Shown piece by piece: positions 17,328-26,814 of a stretch of DNA of 64,000 nt. Position 1 is the stretch's first letter. The number at the start of each line of letters is the position of its first letter. The translations under genes were made by a program, and so were the position numbers. Below the pieces are notes generated by a model. It had not been told where the DNA came from. It ran no database searches and was given only the letters and a program-made list of their open reading frames with translations. This DNA is from Chitinophaga pinensis (GTDB lineage: Bacteria; Bacteroidota; Bacteroidia; NS11-12g; UBA955), in the NCBI GenBank assembly GCA_945871905.1, contig CAMBXL010000001.1, forward strand, positions 310,001 through 374,000, given 5' to 3'.

Positions 17328-20300
17328 ATGAAAAGTGTTTTTATAAAATTAAAAGTTGTGGCCGTGTTAATGTCTGTTTCGCAGATGTTATCGGGAGCTG
17401 AAATTAAAAACTTCAATTCAACGACAAACGGAAACGGTCATTCACAAAAAAATAGCAATGGTTTTGCTGAATTTGCAAACAATTGTAAAGCTGCTTCACA
17501 AAGTGCGGATTTAGATGTGAACAATGTTAGAACCCGTATATTAAATGGCGGTGATATGTGGTGGGATTTAAACAATCCAAAATATGAAATACCTAAAGTG
17601 TCTGATGCAAATAGTGTAAGAAAACATTCTTTGTTCGCAGGTGCATTGTGGATTGGTGGATTAGGAAGAGGAGACGGTAACCTAAGAATGGCCGCCATGA
17701 CATACAGACAAAGAGGAAACGATTTTTGGCCAGGTACTTTGGACCAAGCTTCAGTAAGTACAGACGGTGGTCGTTGTGAATCTTGGGATAAAATGTTCAA
17801 AGTAACTCGTGACGAATTATTGAAACAGCAAAATTCTGGATTTACAGATTTATCAAAAGGTATTTTAGAATGGCCAGCTTATGGTAATCCTAATATTCCA
17901 TTTGCAACAAATCAAACAACAGATTTGGCGCCTTTCTTTGACTTAGACGGTGACGGTTTTTATGACCCAACCAAAGGAGACTATCCGATTTTGGATCCAA
18001 CCAGAGACAACGACAAAAACTTACCGAAAGATCAACCAGACCAAATGATTTGGTTCGTATACAACGACAGAGGTAATGTGCACTCTGAAACAGGTGGTAT
18101 TCCTATTGGTTTGGAAATTCAAACAACAGCCTTTGCGTTCCAAACCAATGATGAGGTAAACAACATGACTTTCTACCGTTCTAAAGTAGTTAACAGAGGT
18201 TTTGAAGCTTTGGATAAAACTTATTTTGGTCAATGGGTGGATGCGGATTTAGGAAACTATGCTGATGATTATGTTGGTTGTGATGTAGGTAGAAGTTTAG
18301 GCTATTGCTATAATGGGGATGACAATGATGAGGGTGTATTAGGATATGGTTTAAATCCTCCTAGTATCGGTGTCGATTTCTTTGAAGGTCCATTGGATTC
18401 AGCAGGAAACGAACTTGGAATGGGTGCCTTTGTTTATTATGACAATAACTTTAACCCTGTAAATGGTAATCCAAACAACGCTATTGATTTTTACAATTAC
18501 TTACAAGGTAATTGGATGAATGGTGTTTGTATGAAATATGGCGGTAATGGTGTTAATGGTACCGTTTGTACTCGATATATGTTTGATAACGGAACTAACA
18601 CTGCAACTGCAATGTTACCTACATGGACAGAAAAATCAGCAGGTAATCAACCAGCAGATAGACGTTTCTTACAATCTGCAGGACCATTTACTTTGTTTAA
18701 TGGTGCCGTAAACTATGTAACAGTAGGTGTAGTTTGGGCTAGAGCAACATCGGGTGGTGCTACAGGTTCACTTAGTTTGTTAAAATTAGCAAGTGATAAA
18801 GCACAACAGTTGTTTAATAATAAATTCGATTTACCTGATGGTCCAGAACCACCAGCTGTAGAAGTTCAAGAATTAAACAATGAATTAGTTATGAAATTGT
18901 TCAATACTGATTTACCTGAAAACTATTTTGAAGCTATCAAAAATGAATTAGGCCAAACAATTGAATACAAATTCCAAGGTTACTTGTTGTATCAATTGAA
19001 AGATGGTACAGTTTCAAATACAGAATTAGACAATATCGAAAGAGCAAGATTAATCTATCAATGTGATATTAAAGATGGTATCTCTACTATGATTAATAGA
19101 GAGTTTGATGCATCAGTTTCAGCAAAAATACCAAAACTAAAAGTTGACGGACAAAACCAAGGTGTACAAAGAACATTAAGTATCAAAGAAGATGCGTTCG
19201 CATCAGGTTCAAATAAAACACTTATTAACTTTAAGAATTATTATTACCTAATGGTGGCTTATGGATTCCCTTCAAATGACCCTAACAAAGAAGAAGATGT
19301 TCAATACTTGCCAGGTAGAAATACGGCTAAATTTACAGCTTACCCAAGAAACACTTCACCAGAAAATGGAGGAAGTATGCAACAAGCCTTTTACGGAGAT
19401 GGTCCTATTTTGAAACAAATTAATGGTCAAGGTAACGGTGGTCAAATTATTGAATTTAGCAAAGAAACTATCGAAGCTATTATTAGTAGTTCAAAAAACA
19501 AAGTGGATGAGCCAGTTTATTTAGGCGGAAGAGGCCCAGTAAATATTAAAGTTGTAGATCCTATGAAAGTTCCTAATGCTAATTTTGAATTTAGATTCAT
19601 AGAACCTAGACAATTAAGAGTAAATCCAAGAGGAACTGGTTCAAATAGATACCAAGATTCTATTGCAGCAGGTAGTTTTTGGATGTTAATTAATTCAACT
19701 ACAAATGATACGGTCTATTCTGAAGGGTCAATCGCTACAAAAATCGAAACTATACAAGGAAGAGATTCGATAGCGGGTGGTAAAAAGAATGGTCCAAAAG
19801 TAAAACTAACCAATAGTTTAAAAGATTGGGGATTAGCCGTTGAGATAGTTCAAGTACCAAGTCCAGGAAGAAATCCTTATGGAGAACCTTCAAACGGATT
19901 CTTGAACTACAATGTAAAATTTGCAGATGAAAACAAACAATGGTTAACAGCCGTATTCGACGTAGATGGTGACAATTCACCACTAAATTGGATTCGTTCA
20001 GGAACCAATGGTTTGTCGGCAGCTTTTGACGCATATACAAGTGACTTTAACGCGGATTTTGACCCTAACCACGGAGGGAACGATTCATACGATCCTTACG
20101 AAGTATTTGAAAAAATTTGGGATGGTAGAATTGCTCCTTATGCATTAACAGCTAGAGCACTTGGTGCAAAACCTTCTGGAACTGGTGCAGGTTCAATATT
20201 ATACAGCCCAGCATTTGCTAACTCAGCTGTTGCTGATAATCCAATATCTGAATTAGCTAGTATCAAATTAGTATTAACGCCAGATGTTAGAAAATGGACC

Positions 20301-21272
20301 CGTTGTGTTGTTGTAGAAATGGGAGAGGATGTTGTATTAACACAAGGCGCAACAGCTAAGTTTAACCTTAGAGCAGCTAATTCTAAAAAACCTAACTTTA
20401 ATCCTTCAGACGGAAGTTTAATCAATTGGGTAGAAGATCCAACAGAAACAGGCAGAAGCTATTTCCCAGGGTACGCAGTAAACTTAGAAACTGGAGAAAG
20501 ATTAAATATCATTTTTGGAGAAGATTCATATGTTCCTTCAGAAAATGGAAATGACATGATTTGGAATCCAACAAGTGTTCAATCCAATGGTACTTATGTT
20601 TCATTTGGAGGTAAACATTTTATCTATGTAATGGGAAGTTACCAAGGTATGAATACTAGAGGATACAGAGGCCCAATTTATGATGAAGGTATAGAATATA
20701 AGAATCTATTAACTTCAGGTGGTTTCGACAAAAGAAGAGTGTTCTCTCAAGCAATGTGGGTTATTCCTGCTTTAGCTGAAAGAGGGTTTAATTTAAAAAA
20801 TGGTGTTCCTCCAACAGAAGTTGATATTTCTATTAACATGAGAAAACCATTCACCAAAAAAGCCTCAGAAATTGGAGATTCAACCAAATTGCCAGCTTAC
20901 ACTTTCTCAACAGAAAGTATCTTCAATAATATCAATGAAAAAACTGGTAAAAATGCAGTTAACTTAATCAATATTGTTCCTAATCCATATTACGCAACTT
21001 CTGCATACGAATCAAGTGCGATAGATTCACGTGTTAAGATTACTAACTTACCTCCAAAAGCTACAATTTCTGTTTACACATTAAATGGTACATTGGTAAG
21101 AAGAATCAAAAAAGATGATAACGAAACTTTTGTTGATTGGGATTTAAAAAATAACAATAGAGTTCCAATAGGAAGTGGTTTCTATATCATACACGTTGAT
21201 TGTGGTGATTTGGGAGAAAAGATATTAAAATGGTACGGCGTTATGCGTCAATTAGATTTAGATACATATTAA
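17328..21272 (+). CDS. Large secreted protein with FlgD-like C-terminal T9SS sorting region
   Basis: 1314 aa. The signal peptide runs from MKSVFIKLKVVAVLMSV to about LSGA. The N-terminal part has NNVRTRILNGGDMWWDLNNPKYEIPK and HSLFAGALWIGG, a pattern I associate with Bacteroidota exported proteins of unknown function. A calcium-loop-like stretch FFDLDGDGFYDPTKGDYP follows. The last ~90 residues (NIVPNPYYATS.. VKITNLPPKATISVYTLNGTLVRRI.. WDLKNNNRVPIGSGFYIIHVD) are FlgD/T9SS type-A-like. It is probably carried across the outer membrane by T9SS and displayed with its neighbours. No enzymatic motif was recognised. Confidence 0.8.
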   Translation: MKSVFIKLKVVAVLMSVSQMLSGAEIKNFNSTTNGNGHSQKNSNGFAEFANNCKAASQSADLDVNNVRTRILNGGDMWWDLNNPKYEIPKVSDANSVRKHSLFAGALWIGGLGRGDGNLRMAAMTYRQRGNDFWPGTLDQASVSTDGGRCESWDKMFKVTRDELLKQQNSGFTDLSKGILEWPAYGNPNIPFATNQTTDLAPFFDLDGDGFYDPTKGDYPILDPTRDNDKNLPKDQPDQMIWFVYNDRGNVHSETGGIPIGLEIQTTAFAFQTNDEVNNMTFYRSKVVNRGFEALDKTYFGQWVDADLGNYADDYVGCDVGRSLGYCYNGDDNDEGVLGYGLNPPSIGVDFFEGPLDSAGNELGMGAFVYYDNNFNPVNGNPNNAIDFYNYLQGNWMNGVCMKYGGNGVNGTVCTRYMFDNGTNTATAMLPTWTEKSAGNQPADRRFLQSAGPFTLFNGAVNYVTVGVVWARATSGGATGSLSLLKLASDKAQQLFNNKFDLPDGPEPPAVEVQELNNELVMKLFNTDLPENYFEAIKNELGQTIEYKFQGYLLYQLKDGTVSNTELDNIERARLIYQCDIKDGISTMINREFDASVSAKIPKLKVDGQNQGVQRTLSIKEDAFASGSNKTLINFKNYYYLMVAYGFPSNDPNKEEDVQYLPGRNTAKFTAYPRNTSPENGGSMQQAFYGDGPILKQINGQGNGGQIIEFSKETIEAIISSSKNKVDEPVYLGGRGPVNIKVVDPMKVPNANFEFRFIEPRQLRVNPRGTGSNRYQDSIAAGSFWMLINSTTNDTVYSEGSIATKIETIQGRDSIAGGKKNGPKVKLTNSLKDWGLAVEIVQVPSPGRNPYGEPSNGFLNYNVKFADENKQWLTAVFDVDGDNSPLNWIRSGTNGLSAAFDAYTSDFNADFDPNHGGNDSYDPYEVFEKIWDGRIAPYALTARALGAKPSGTGAGSILYSPAFANSAVADNPISELASIKLVLTPDVRKWTRCVVVEMGEDVVLTQGATAKFNLRAANSKKPNFNPSDGSLINWVEDPTETGRSYFPGYAVNLETGERLNIIFGEDSYVPSENGNDMIWNPTSVQSNGTYVSFGGKHFIYVMGSYQGMNTRGYRGPIYDEGIEYKNLLTSGGFDKRRVFSQAMWVIPALAERGFNLKNGVPPTEVDISINMRKPFTKKASEIGDSTKLPAYTFSTESIFNNINEKTGKNAVNLINIVPNPYYATSAYESSAIDSRVKITNLPPKATISVYTLNGTLVRRIKKDDNETFVDWDLKNNNRVPIGSGFYIIHVDCGDLGEKILKWYGVMRQLDLDTY

Positions 21273-21296
21273 TCAATAATTATAGAAATATTAAGA

Positions 21297-22436
21297 ATGA
21301 AAAAATTAGTTTTAGCATTAAGCATCGCCTTTACTTGTTTCCAAGTCAATGGTCAAATAAGTGACGGCCCTGCAAGAGCAGGTCAATATGGATTTACTCA
21401 ATTATTGGTTAATGGATGGGGTAGTTCAAGTGGAATGGGTAACGCCTACTCTTCAGGAGTATCAGGTGTTGAATCATTTTACTTAAATATTGCGGGATTA
21501 GGGAAAGTTACCAATACGGAAATTGCGTTTAGTCGTACTTCTTGGTTAGGTGGAACAGGTATCAATATCAATACTTTTGGCTTTGGTCAAAAAGTTGGTG
21601 AGGGTGTTATTGGAATCAGTGTTCAGTCTTTTTCTATTGGTCAAATTCCAATTACTACAGTGGATCAGCCAGATGGCGGTATCGGAACGTACAAACCGTC
21701 AATTAGTAATGTTAACTTAGCATACGCTCACAATTTCTCTGAGAGAATATCAGCGGGTTTAAATGTGAAAATAGCCAGTGAATCTACACCAGATGTTAGA
21801 GTTGGTGCTATGGCATTTGATGCAGGTTTACAATATGCCGATCAGTTTTTGAGAGGAAAAGCAGTGAAATACCAAAACCCAGAAATGAATCCAGCAGCAG
21901 CGAGAGGGAGCGATATCAGATTTGGTGTAAGTATTAAGAATTTGGGAACAGATGTTAGACATACAGGTGACGGATTAGCTACTAAGTCTAATATAGATGG
22001 TAAAGAGTTTACTACAACCACTTCACAAAGAGCAGATAAAGTTTCATTGCCTTCGCAAATTAACATTGGTTTGGCTTATGATTTTCGTTTAGATAAAGAC
22101 GCTAATACCTATTGGAATCGTTTAACTGCGGCTTTAAATTTTACAAATAACGTTGCCATGGCGAATCAAACATCTTTAGGTTTAGAATATGCCTTCAAAG
22201 AAATTTGGTTAATTAGAGGTGGATTTAATTATGAGCAAGGAATTTTTAATTATGAAACTAGAAATAATGCCTACACCGGTTTAAATCTAGGAACTTCTAT
22301 CCAAATTCCTTTAATGAAGAAAAATGACAAAGGTTTCCGAACTAAATCTGATGCGTTAGGAATTGATTATTCTTATAGAGCAACAAGACCTTTTACCGGA
22401 ACCCATACTTTTGGCCTAAGAATCAAACTTGATTAA
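21297..22436 (+). CDS. PorV/PorQ-like (UPF0164) outer-membrane beta-barrel protein
   Basis: 379 aa. The signal peptide ends at about FQVNGQ. The mature part starts with GQYGFTQLLVNGWGSSSGMGNAYSSGVSGVESFYLNIAGLGKV, the conserved N-terminal segment of the PorV/PorQ/UPF0164 family of FadL-like barrels. It ends in FGLRIKLD. PorV shuttles T9SS substrates to the attachment complex. This copy is probably a dedicated paralogue for the secreted protein encoded 24 bases upstream. A hairpin terminator follows 26 bases after the stop. Confidence 0.82.
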   Translation: MKKLVLALSIAFTCFQVNGQISDGPARAGQYGFTQLLVNGWGSSSGMGNAYSSGVSGVESFYLNIAGLGKVTNTEIAFSRTSWLGGTGININTFGFGQKVGEGVIGISVQSFSIGQIPITTVDQPDGGIGTYKPSISNVNLAYAHNFSERISAGLNVKIASESTPDVRVGAMAFDAGLQYADQFLRGKAVKYQNPEMNPAAARGSDIRFGVSIKNLGTDVRHTGDGLATKSNIDGKEFTTTTSQRADKVSLPSQINIGLAYDFRLDKDANTYWNRLTAALNFTNNVAMANQTSLGLEYAFKEIWLIRGGFNYEQGIFNYETRNNAYTGLNLGTSIQIPLMKKNDKGFRTKSDALGIDYSYRATRPFTGTHTFGLRIKLD

Positions 22437-22460
22437 ATATCAAAAAAAATAGTATTTTTG
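22429..22460 (+). promoter_or_regulatory. Probable promoter for greA
   Basis: TTG at 22429-22431 and TATTTTTG at 22453-22460 are separated by 21 bases. This is close to the Bacteroidota -33/-7 consensus, with spacing slightly long. It overlaps the end of the preceding gene and abuts a terminator hairpin. Confidence 0.5.
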
Positions 22461-22461
22461 C

Positions 22462-22497
22462 ACAAGTGCTTTCATTTTGAGAGCACTTGTTTTTTTT
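22462..22497 (+). terminator. Rho-independent terminator after the PorV-like gene
   Basis: ACAAGTGCT (22462-22470) pairs perfectly with AGCACTTGT (22482-22490) around an 11-base loop, followed by a run of eight T. It ends the three-gene TonB/T9SS unit and lies 18 bases before the greA start codon. Confidence 0.8.
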
Positions 22498-22515
22498 AAT
22501 AACCAATATAATAGA

Positions 22516-22989
22516 ATGTCAGATATAGTATACTTAACCAAAGAGGGTTATGATAATTTGAAGAAGGAAATAGATGAGCTTAAAAAAGTTCAAAGACCTG
22601 CTATAAGTGCGCAAATAGCTGAGGCAAGAGACAAGGGTGACTTGTCTGAAAATGCTGAATATGATGCCGCTAAAGAAGCACAAGGGTTATTAGAAGCTAA
22701 GATAGCCGGTCTTCAAACAATGTTCTCTAAAGCAAGAATTATTGATGAATCTAAACTTGATAATTCAAAAGTGAATTTGTTGAGTAAAGTGAAAGTGAAA
22801 AACTTAAATGCTAACAGAGAAATGGTGTATATGATAGTCTCAGAAAAAGAAGCAGATATGAAGTTGGGTAAAATTTCAAGTAAATCAGCAATAGGTGCAG
22901 GTTTAATTGGTAAAGCGCAAGGTGATATTGTAGAAATTCAAGTGCCTGCAGGAATCGTAAAGTTAGAAATTTTGTCTATTAGTCTATAA
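22516..22989 (+). CDS. greA: Transcription elongation factor GreA
   Basis: 157 aa from ATG 22516; upstream in-frame residues would run through the terminator stem and are not conserved. It starts SDIVYLTKEGYDNLKKEIDEL, the coiled-coil that reaches into the RNA polymerase secondary channel, with the acidic tip in ARDKGDLSENAEYDAAKEAQG. The C-terminal FKBP-like domain has MVSEKEAD-type residues, SSKSAIGAGLIGKAQGDIVEIQVPAG. It stimulates cleavage of backtracked transcripts. A HIT-family gene follows after 7 bases. Confidence 0.95.
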   Translation: MSDIVYLTKEGYDNLKKEIDELKKVQRPAISAQIAEARDKGDLSENAEYDAAKEAQGLLEAKIAGLQTMFSKARIIDESKLDNSKVNLLSKVKVKNLNANREMVYMIVSEKEADMKLGKISSKSAIGAGLIGKAQGDIVEIQVPAGIVKLEILSISL

Positions 22990-22996
22990 AGCCAGA

Positions 22997-23389
22997 ATGT
23001 CAACTATTTTTGATAAAATCAATAATAAGGAAATTCCATGTTATAAAATACATGAAAATGATGATTTTATGGCGTTTTTAGATGTTAATCCAATTGCCAT
23101 TGGACATAGTTTAGTTATTCCCAAAAAACCGCAAGATTACATCTTTGACATGTCTGATGATGATTTGATGGCATTCCATTTGTATTCAAAAAAAATTGCT
23201 TCTGCTCTCAAAAAATCGATAGAATGTAAAAAAATCGGTGTTGCAGTTATAGGGCTTGAAGTACCCCATGCACATATTCATTTAGTGCCTATGAGTAAGG
23301 TCGGTGATCTTAATTTTACTGCTGAAAGATTAACCTTGTCATCAAGAGAGTTCGAAGATATTTGTAGTCAAATTTCATCGAATCTTTAA
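22997..23389 (+). CDS. HIT-family nucleotide hydrolase
   Basis: 130 aa. It contains the histidine triad PHAHIHLVP with H91, H93 and H95, and the N-terminal IFDKINNKEIPCYKIHENDDFMAFLD pattern of bacterial HIT proteins (HinT-like). These enzymes hydrolyse AMP-lysine or other nucleoside phosphoramidates. It is 7 bases behind greA, so co-transcription is likely; a greA-HIT pair is a frequent Bacteroidota arrangement as far as I recall. The natural substrate is not evident. Confidence 0.93.
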   Translation: MSTIFDKINNKEIPCYKIHENDDFMAFLDVNPIAIGHSLVIPKKPQDYIFDMSDDDLMAFHLYSKKIASALKKSIECKKIGVAVIGLEVPHAHIHLVPMSKVGDLNFTAERLTLSSREFEDICSQISSNL

Positions 23390-23466
23390 CTCATTCATCT
23401 TTGTTTTCACAAACATTTATATTTAAATCACATTAGTTATTATCTTCGTAACTCTTTCTGTTATTT

Positions 23467-25878
23467 ATGAAGTGGTTAATTCTTGTTGTTTTATTCTGTG
23501 CTGTTGGATTCTCCAATGCACAAAGATTTACCATAAAAGGTCTTGTAAATAATTCTGCAGGGGAATCGGTTGCTTATGTAAATGTGTCCATATTAGAAAT
23601 GCCGATTATGGGAACATCTACTAACTTAAAAGGAGAGTACACATTTCGATTGGAAGAAGGTAGTTACACATTGGTTTATAATATTACAGGTTACAAAACC
23701 TTGAAATATCCAATTATTGTGAGCAAAAATGCGACCTTAAGTCCCGTTATTATTGAACAGGATGAAACTGAGTTTGTAGGCGTAAAAGTCTCTATGAAAA
23801 AGGTTGATCGCTCTGAGGAAATTATTAAGCAAGTTATTGCGAATAAGTTAAAGTATTTGTATACCACAAGTTATTCAAATGAGGCGTATATAAAAGCCAC
23901 TTTGGTGAATGAGTTTGTCCCAAATAAAAAAGATACTCTAGACTCATTATCAATGCCAAACATAACCATGGCAGAAATTCATTTAAAAACATTTTTTTCA
24001 TCACCCAATAAAATCAAAGAAGAAAGAAAAGCTGTTGTTTTAAGAGGTAATACACAAGATTTGTTTTATTTGAGCCATACGGAAGGAGATTTTAATTTTT
24101 ACAAGAATTTAATCCAAGTGCCTGCTTTAAGTGAATCACCTTTACTATCTCCTATTTCAAACAGTGGTTTAATAGCATACAAATACAAATGGATGGGCGT
24201 GTTTTATGAAAATGATATAAAGTTCTACAGAATAAAAGTAAGTCCGGGCTTACTTGGGAATGCACTGTTTAGTGGCGAATTGGTAATACAAGACAGTACA
24301 TGGTCTATTAAGTCTCTTAGTTTGGTAGCCCCCAAATACCACACGCCTGAGTATGATTTTTTTGAAGTCAATCAGACGTATGGTTTTGAATTAGGAAAAT
24401 ATCACTTAACTAGGCAAGAATTTAATTACCAAACAGGGACAAAAAAAAATCACACAAACGGAAAAACCATCGTAATTTATTCGAATTTCGAAGATTCTGT
24501 ATTACTGAACAAACGGTTTTTTAATAATGAGTTAAGTTCAACATCCCAAGAAGCTTACGAAAAAGATTCTCTCTATTGGCAAGGCATACGTAAAGAGCCT
24601 TTTTCGCCATTAGAGATAGCTTTTATCCGTAAATCAGACAGTCTTGTTGCCTTAAAATCACAGAAGTTTTGGCAAGATTCTGTGGATGCGGTATACAATA
24701 AAATTACATTGAAAAAATTGTTCTTATTTGGACAAGGCAATTACAACAGAAGTAATGAACGTTCATGGTCATTTAAACCTCTAATTTTTGTATATCAACC
24801 TTTATACATCGCTGGTCCAAGAGTGGATTATTGGGTAGGATACAACAAGGAGAGTAAAAACAAGAAAGAGTTTAACGCTTTTATTAGAACTAATGTGGGT
24901 ACAATTAACAAGGATTTAAAAGGAAGTGTATCGATATCAAGGTTATATAATCCTTTTAAAAGAGCCTCTTATTCAATGAGTTTTGGTAGTGATTTTGGAA
25001 TTATCAATCCTTTTGAATCTTGGATTAGATTATTTTCTCGTGCTAATTTTTATGTGCATGATTTTGCTAGTTTTTCTCATCGAAAGGAAATTATAAATGG
25101 ATTGTATGTTGGGCTAGGAACCGAGTTTTCAAACAGAAGGTCAGTGAGTAATTTAACATTTGACTCAAGAGGCGATAGTTTATGGGGAGGTAACACCGAT
25201 ATTATTGATTTTAGTTTTTACCAAGCCTTGTATTTTTCAACTTTAATAAGCTACGTTCCCTTTCAGAAATATGTAAGGGAGCCTTATCAAAAGTTAATTT
25301 TAGGTTCGGCTTGGCCTGAACTCTCAATTAGGTATCGCAAAGGGGTTCCTGTTTTTGGGAGCGTTGTCGATTTTGATTATTTGGAATTTGGTATTGAACA
25401 CGATTTGAAAGTTGGATTATTAGGCAATACCAAGTATCGTTTTGTAAGTGGAGAGTTTCTTCAATCCAAAGATTTAAGGATAGTAGATTATAAATTTCAA
25501 CGTAGGGCTGGCCCTGTGTTTTTTACTAATCCATTGTTTTCTTTTCAGGGTATAGACAGTACGTATAATACATTACAACGCTTTTATGAGTTTCATTACT
25601 TACACCGTTTTAATGGGGCTTTAATTAATAAAGTGCCATTGCTAAAGAAGTTAAATATTATAGAGGTAGCAGGGGCGGGTTTTCTTTACACAAAAGAACG
25701 AAACTTTAAATATGTAGAAGCTTTTGTCGGAATAGAAAAGTTAATACGTTTTTGGAACGAGCGTTTTAAACTAGGGGTGCTTTTGGTAGCCGCTCAAAGT
25801 AATTTGTATAGTTACAGACCTCAGTTGAAATTCACGATTGAGGCTTATAACAAGGTGCGAAATAAATGGCCTTACTAA
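23467..25878 (+). CDS. DUF5686 / carboxypeptidase-regulatory-like outer-membrane protein
   Basis: 803 aa. A signal peptide (MKWLILVVLFCAVGFSNAQ) is followed by a carboxypeptidase-D regulatory-like beta-sandwich, about residues 22-100 (RFTIKGLVNNSAGESVAYVNVSI.. GEYTFRLEEGSYTLVYNITGYKT). The long remainder resembles DUF5686, predicted as an outer-membrane barrel (repeated aromatic alternating strands, GAGFLYTKERNFKYVEAFVGIE). The family is widespread in Bacteroidota and its function is not established. It is convergent with the next gene with no intergenic base. Confidence 0.82.
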   Translation: MKWLILVVLFCAVGFSNAQRFTIKGLVNNSAGESVAYVNVSILEMPIMGTSTNLKGEYTFRLEEGSYTLVYNITGYKTLKYPIIVSKNATLSPVIIEQDETEFVGVKVSMKKVDRSEEIIKQVIANKLKYLYTTSYSNEAYIKATLVNEFVPNKKDTLDSLSMPNITMAEIHLKTFFSSPNKIKEERKAVVLRGNTQDLFYLSHTEGDFNFYKNLIQVPALSESPLLSPISNSGLIAYKYKWMGVFYENDIKFYRIKVSPGLLGNALFSGELVIQDSTWSIKSLSLVAPKYHTPEYDFFEVNQTYGFELGKYHLTRQEFNYQTGTKKNHTNGKTIVIYSNFEDSVLLNKRFFNNELSSTSQEAYEKDSLYWQGIRKEPFSPLEIAFIRKSDSLVALKSQKFWQDSVDAVYNKITLKKLFLFGQGNYNRSNERSWSFKPLIFVYQPLYIAGPRVDYWVGYNKESKNKKEFNAFIRTNVGTINKDLKGSVSISRLYNPFKRASYSMSFGSDFGIINPFESWIRLFSRANFYVHDFASFSHRKEIINGLYVGLGTEFSNRRSVSNLTFDSRGDSLWGGNTDIIDFSFYQALYFSTLISYVPFQKYVREPYQKLILGSAWPELSIRYRKGVPVFGSVVDFDYLEFGIEHDLKVGLLGNTKYRFVSGEFLQSKDLRIVDYKFQRRAGPVFFTNPLFSFQGIDSTYNTLQRFYEFHYLHRFNGALINKVPLLKKLNIIEVAGAGFLYTKERNFKYVEAFVGIEKLIRFWNERFKLGVLLVAAQSNLYSYRPQLKFTIEAYNKVRNKWPY

Positions 25879-26772
25879 TTAGAATTGATGACATTTTTGT
25901 CTTCCATTCATTTTACTTCTTCCTCTTCGCATATTCCCGAAATCCGATCCTTTTTTACCATTCCCTAAAGTTATATTGTAAGCGAAACAAATAAAGAAAA
26001 AGGTATCATTGTTTTTAGGGTCACCTCTTATGGCACCTGGTGAGCTAAACCCAGGTATATCGGAGATATTTCTGTCGGCAAGCGCAGCAGCATCTGGACC
26101 TTTTGCAGCAATTAATAAATTTGGGTCAACATAATTGGTGCTCGCATCGTCTATGTAATCTGTTTTTGATTTTCTTAAATTAAGCTCCATTGACAGATAT
26201 TGTCCTCTGCCAACAGCCCATTTATGGCCAATACCAAAAGGGAAGCACAATGAACTTAATTTGTAAGGTTCTTTTCCAGATACTGCAAACTGACCTTCTG
26301 TGCCAAAATCTCTTAACTCATAAACGTTGCCATTTAATCTCGTTTTGGGGTTAAAAGTAAAGTATCCTACACCACCAAATAAGTACCACATCCCTTTTTT
26401 GTTTCTTGAATTATAAAGATTGATTTCTGCGGTCAAATCACCTTCAAAAATGTTGCTGTAAAAGTTTAAGTTTCTACCCCTGCGTTCTCTGTTAGAGGTG
26501 TATTTATCATTCGCAGAAACTCTTGCATACCAAAGGTTAGTTCTAATTGCAAAATATTTGTTGAAATTAAATCTAAAACCAGTTGTTACAGCATAACGGG
26601 TTGAGAGTATATCTAAGTCTTGAAAATCATTTGTTCCAAGAAACGGTTTGCCTCCTAAATCTCCTAGAAAATGACTTGATGAAACTCCAAACATAAAGTT
26701 AACCGATTGGGAATAAGTCTTTATACTTAAAGATGTTGTTAAAATTAATAAAGTAAGTGTTTTATTTATCAT
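25879..26772 (-). CDS. DUF6089-like outer-membrane beta-barrel protein
   Basis: 297 aa. The signal peptide ends near IKTYSQ. The mature N-terminus SVNFMFGVSSSHFLGDLGG, and the motifs FRFNFNKYFAIRTNLWYARVSAND and WYLFGGVGYFTFNPK, are typical of the Bacteroidota family of small barrels (DUF6089, PorG-related). The C-terminal RRGRSKMNGRQKCHQF is basic and unlike the usual barrel ending, so the last residues may be a periplasmic tail. It could be structural or a T9SS-related PorG-like protein; the assignment is by pattern only. Confidence 0.7.
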   Translation of the reverse strand: MINKTLTLLILTTSLSIKTYSQSVNFMFGVSSSHFLGDLGGKPFLGTNDFQDLDILSTRYAVTTGFRFNFNKYFAIRTNLWYARVSANDKYTSNRERRGRNLNFYSNIFEGDLTAEINLYNSRNKKGMWYLFGGVGYFTFNPKTRLNGNVYELRDFGTEGQFAVSGKEPYKLSSLCFPFGIGHKWAVGRGQYLSMELNLRKSKTDYIDDASTNYVDPNLLIAAKGPDAAALADRNISDIPGFSSPGAIRGDPKNNDTFFFICFAYNITLGNGKKGSDFGNMRRGRSKMNGRQKCHQF

Positions 26773-26814
26773 GTTATAGATTATTGTAATGTAAATATAG
26801 GGGTTTTGTAACTA

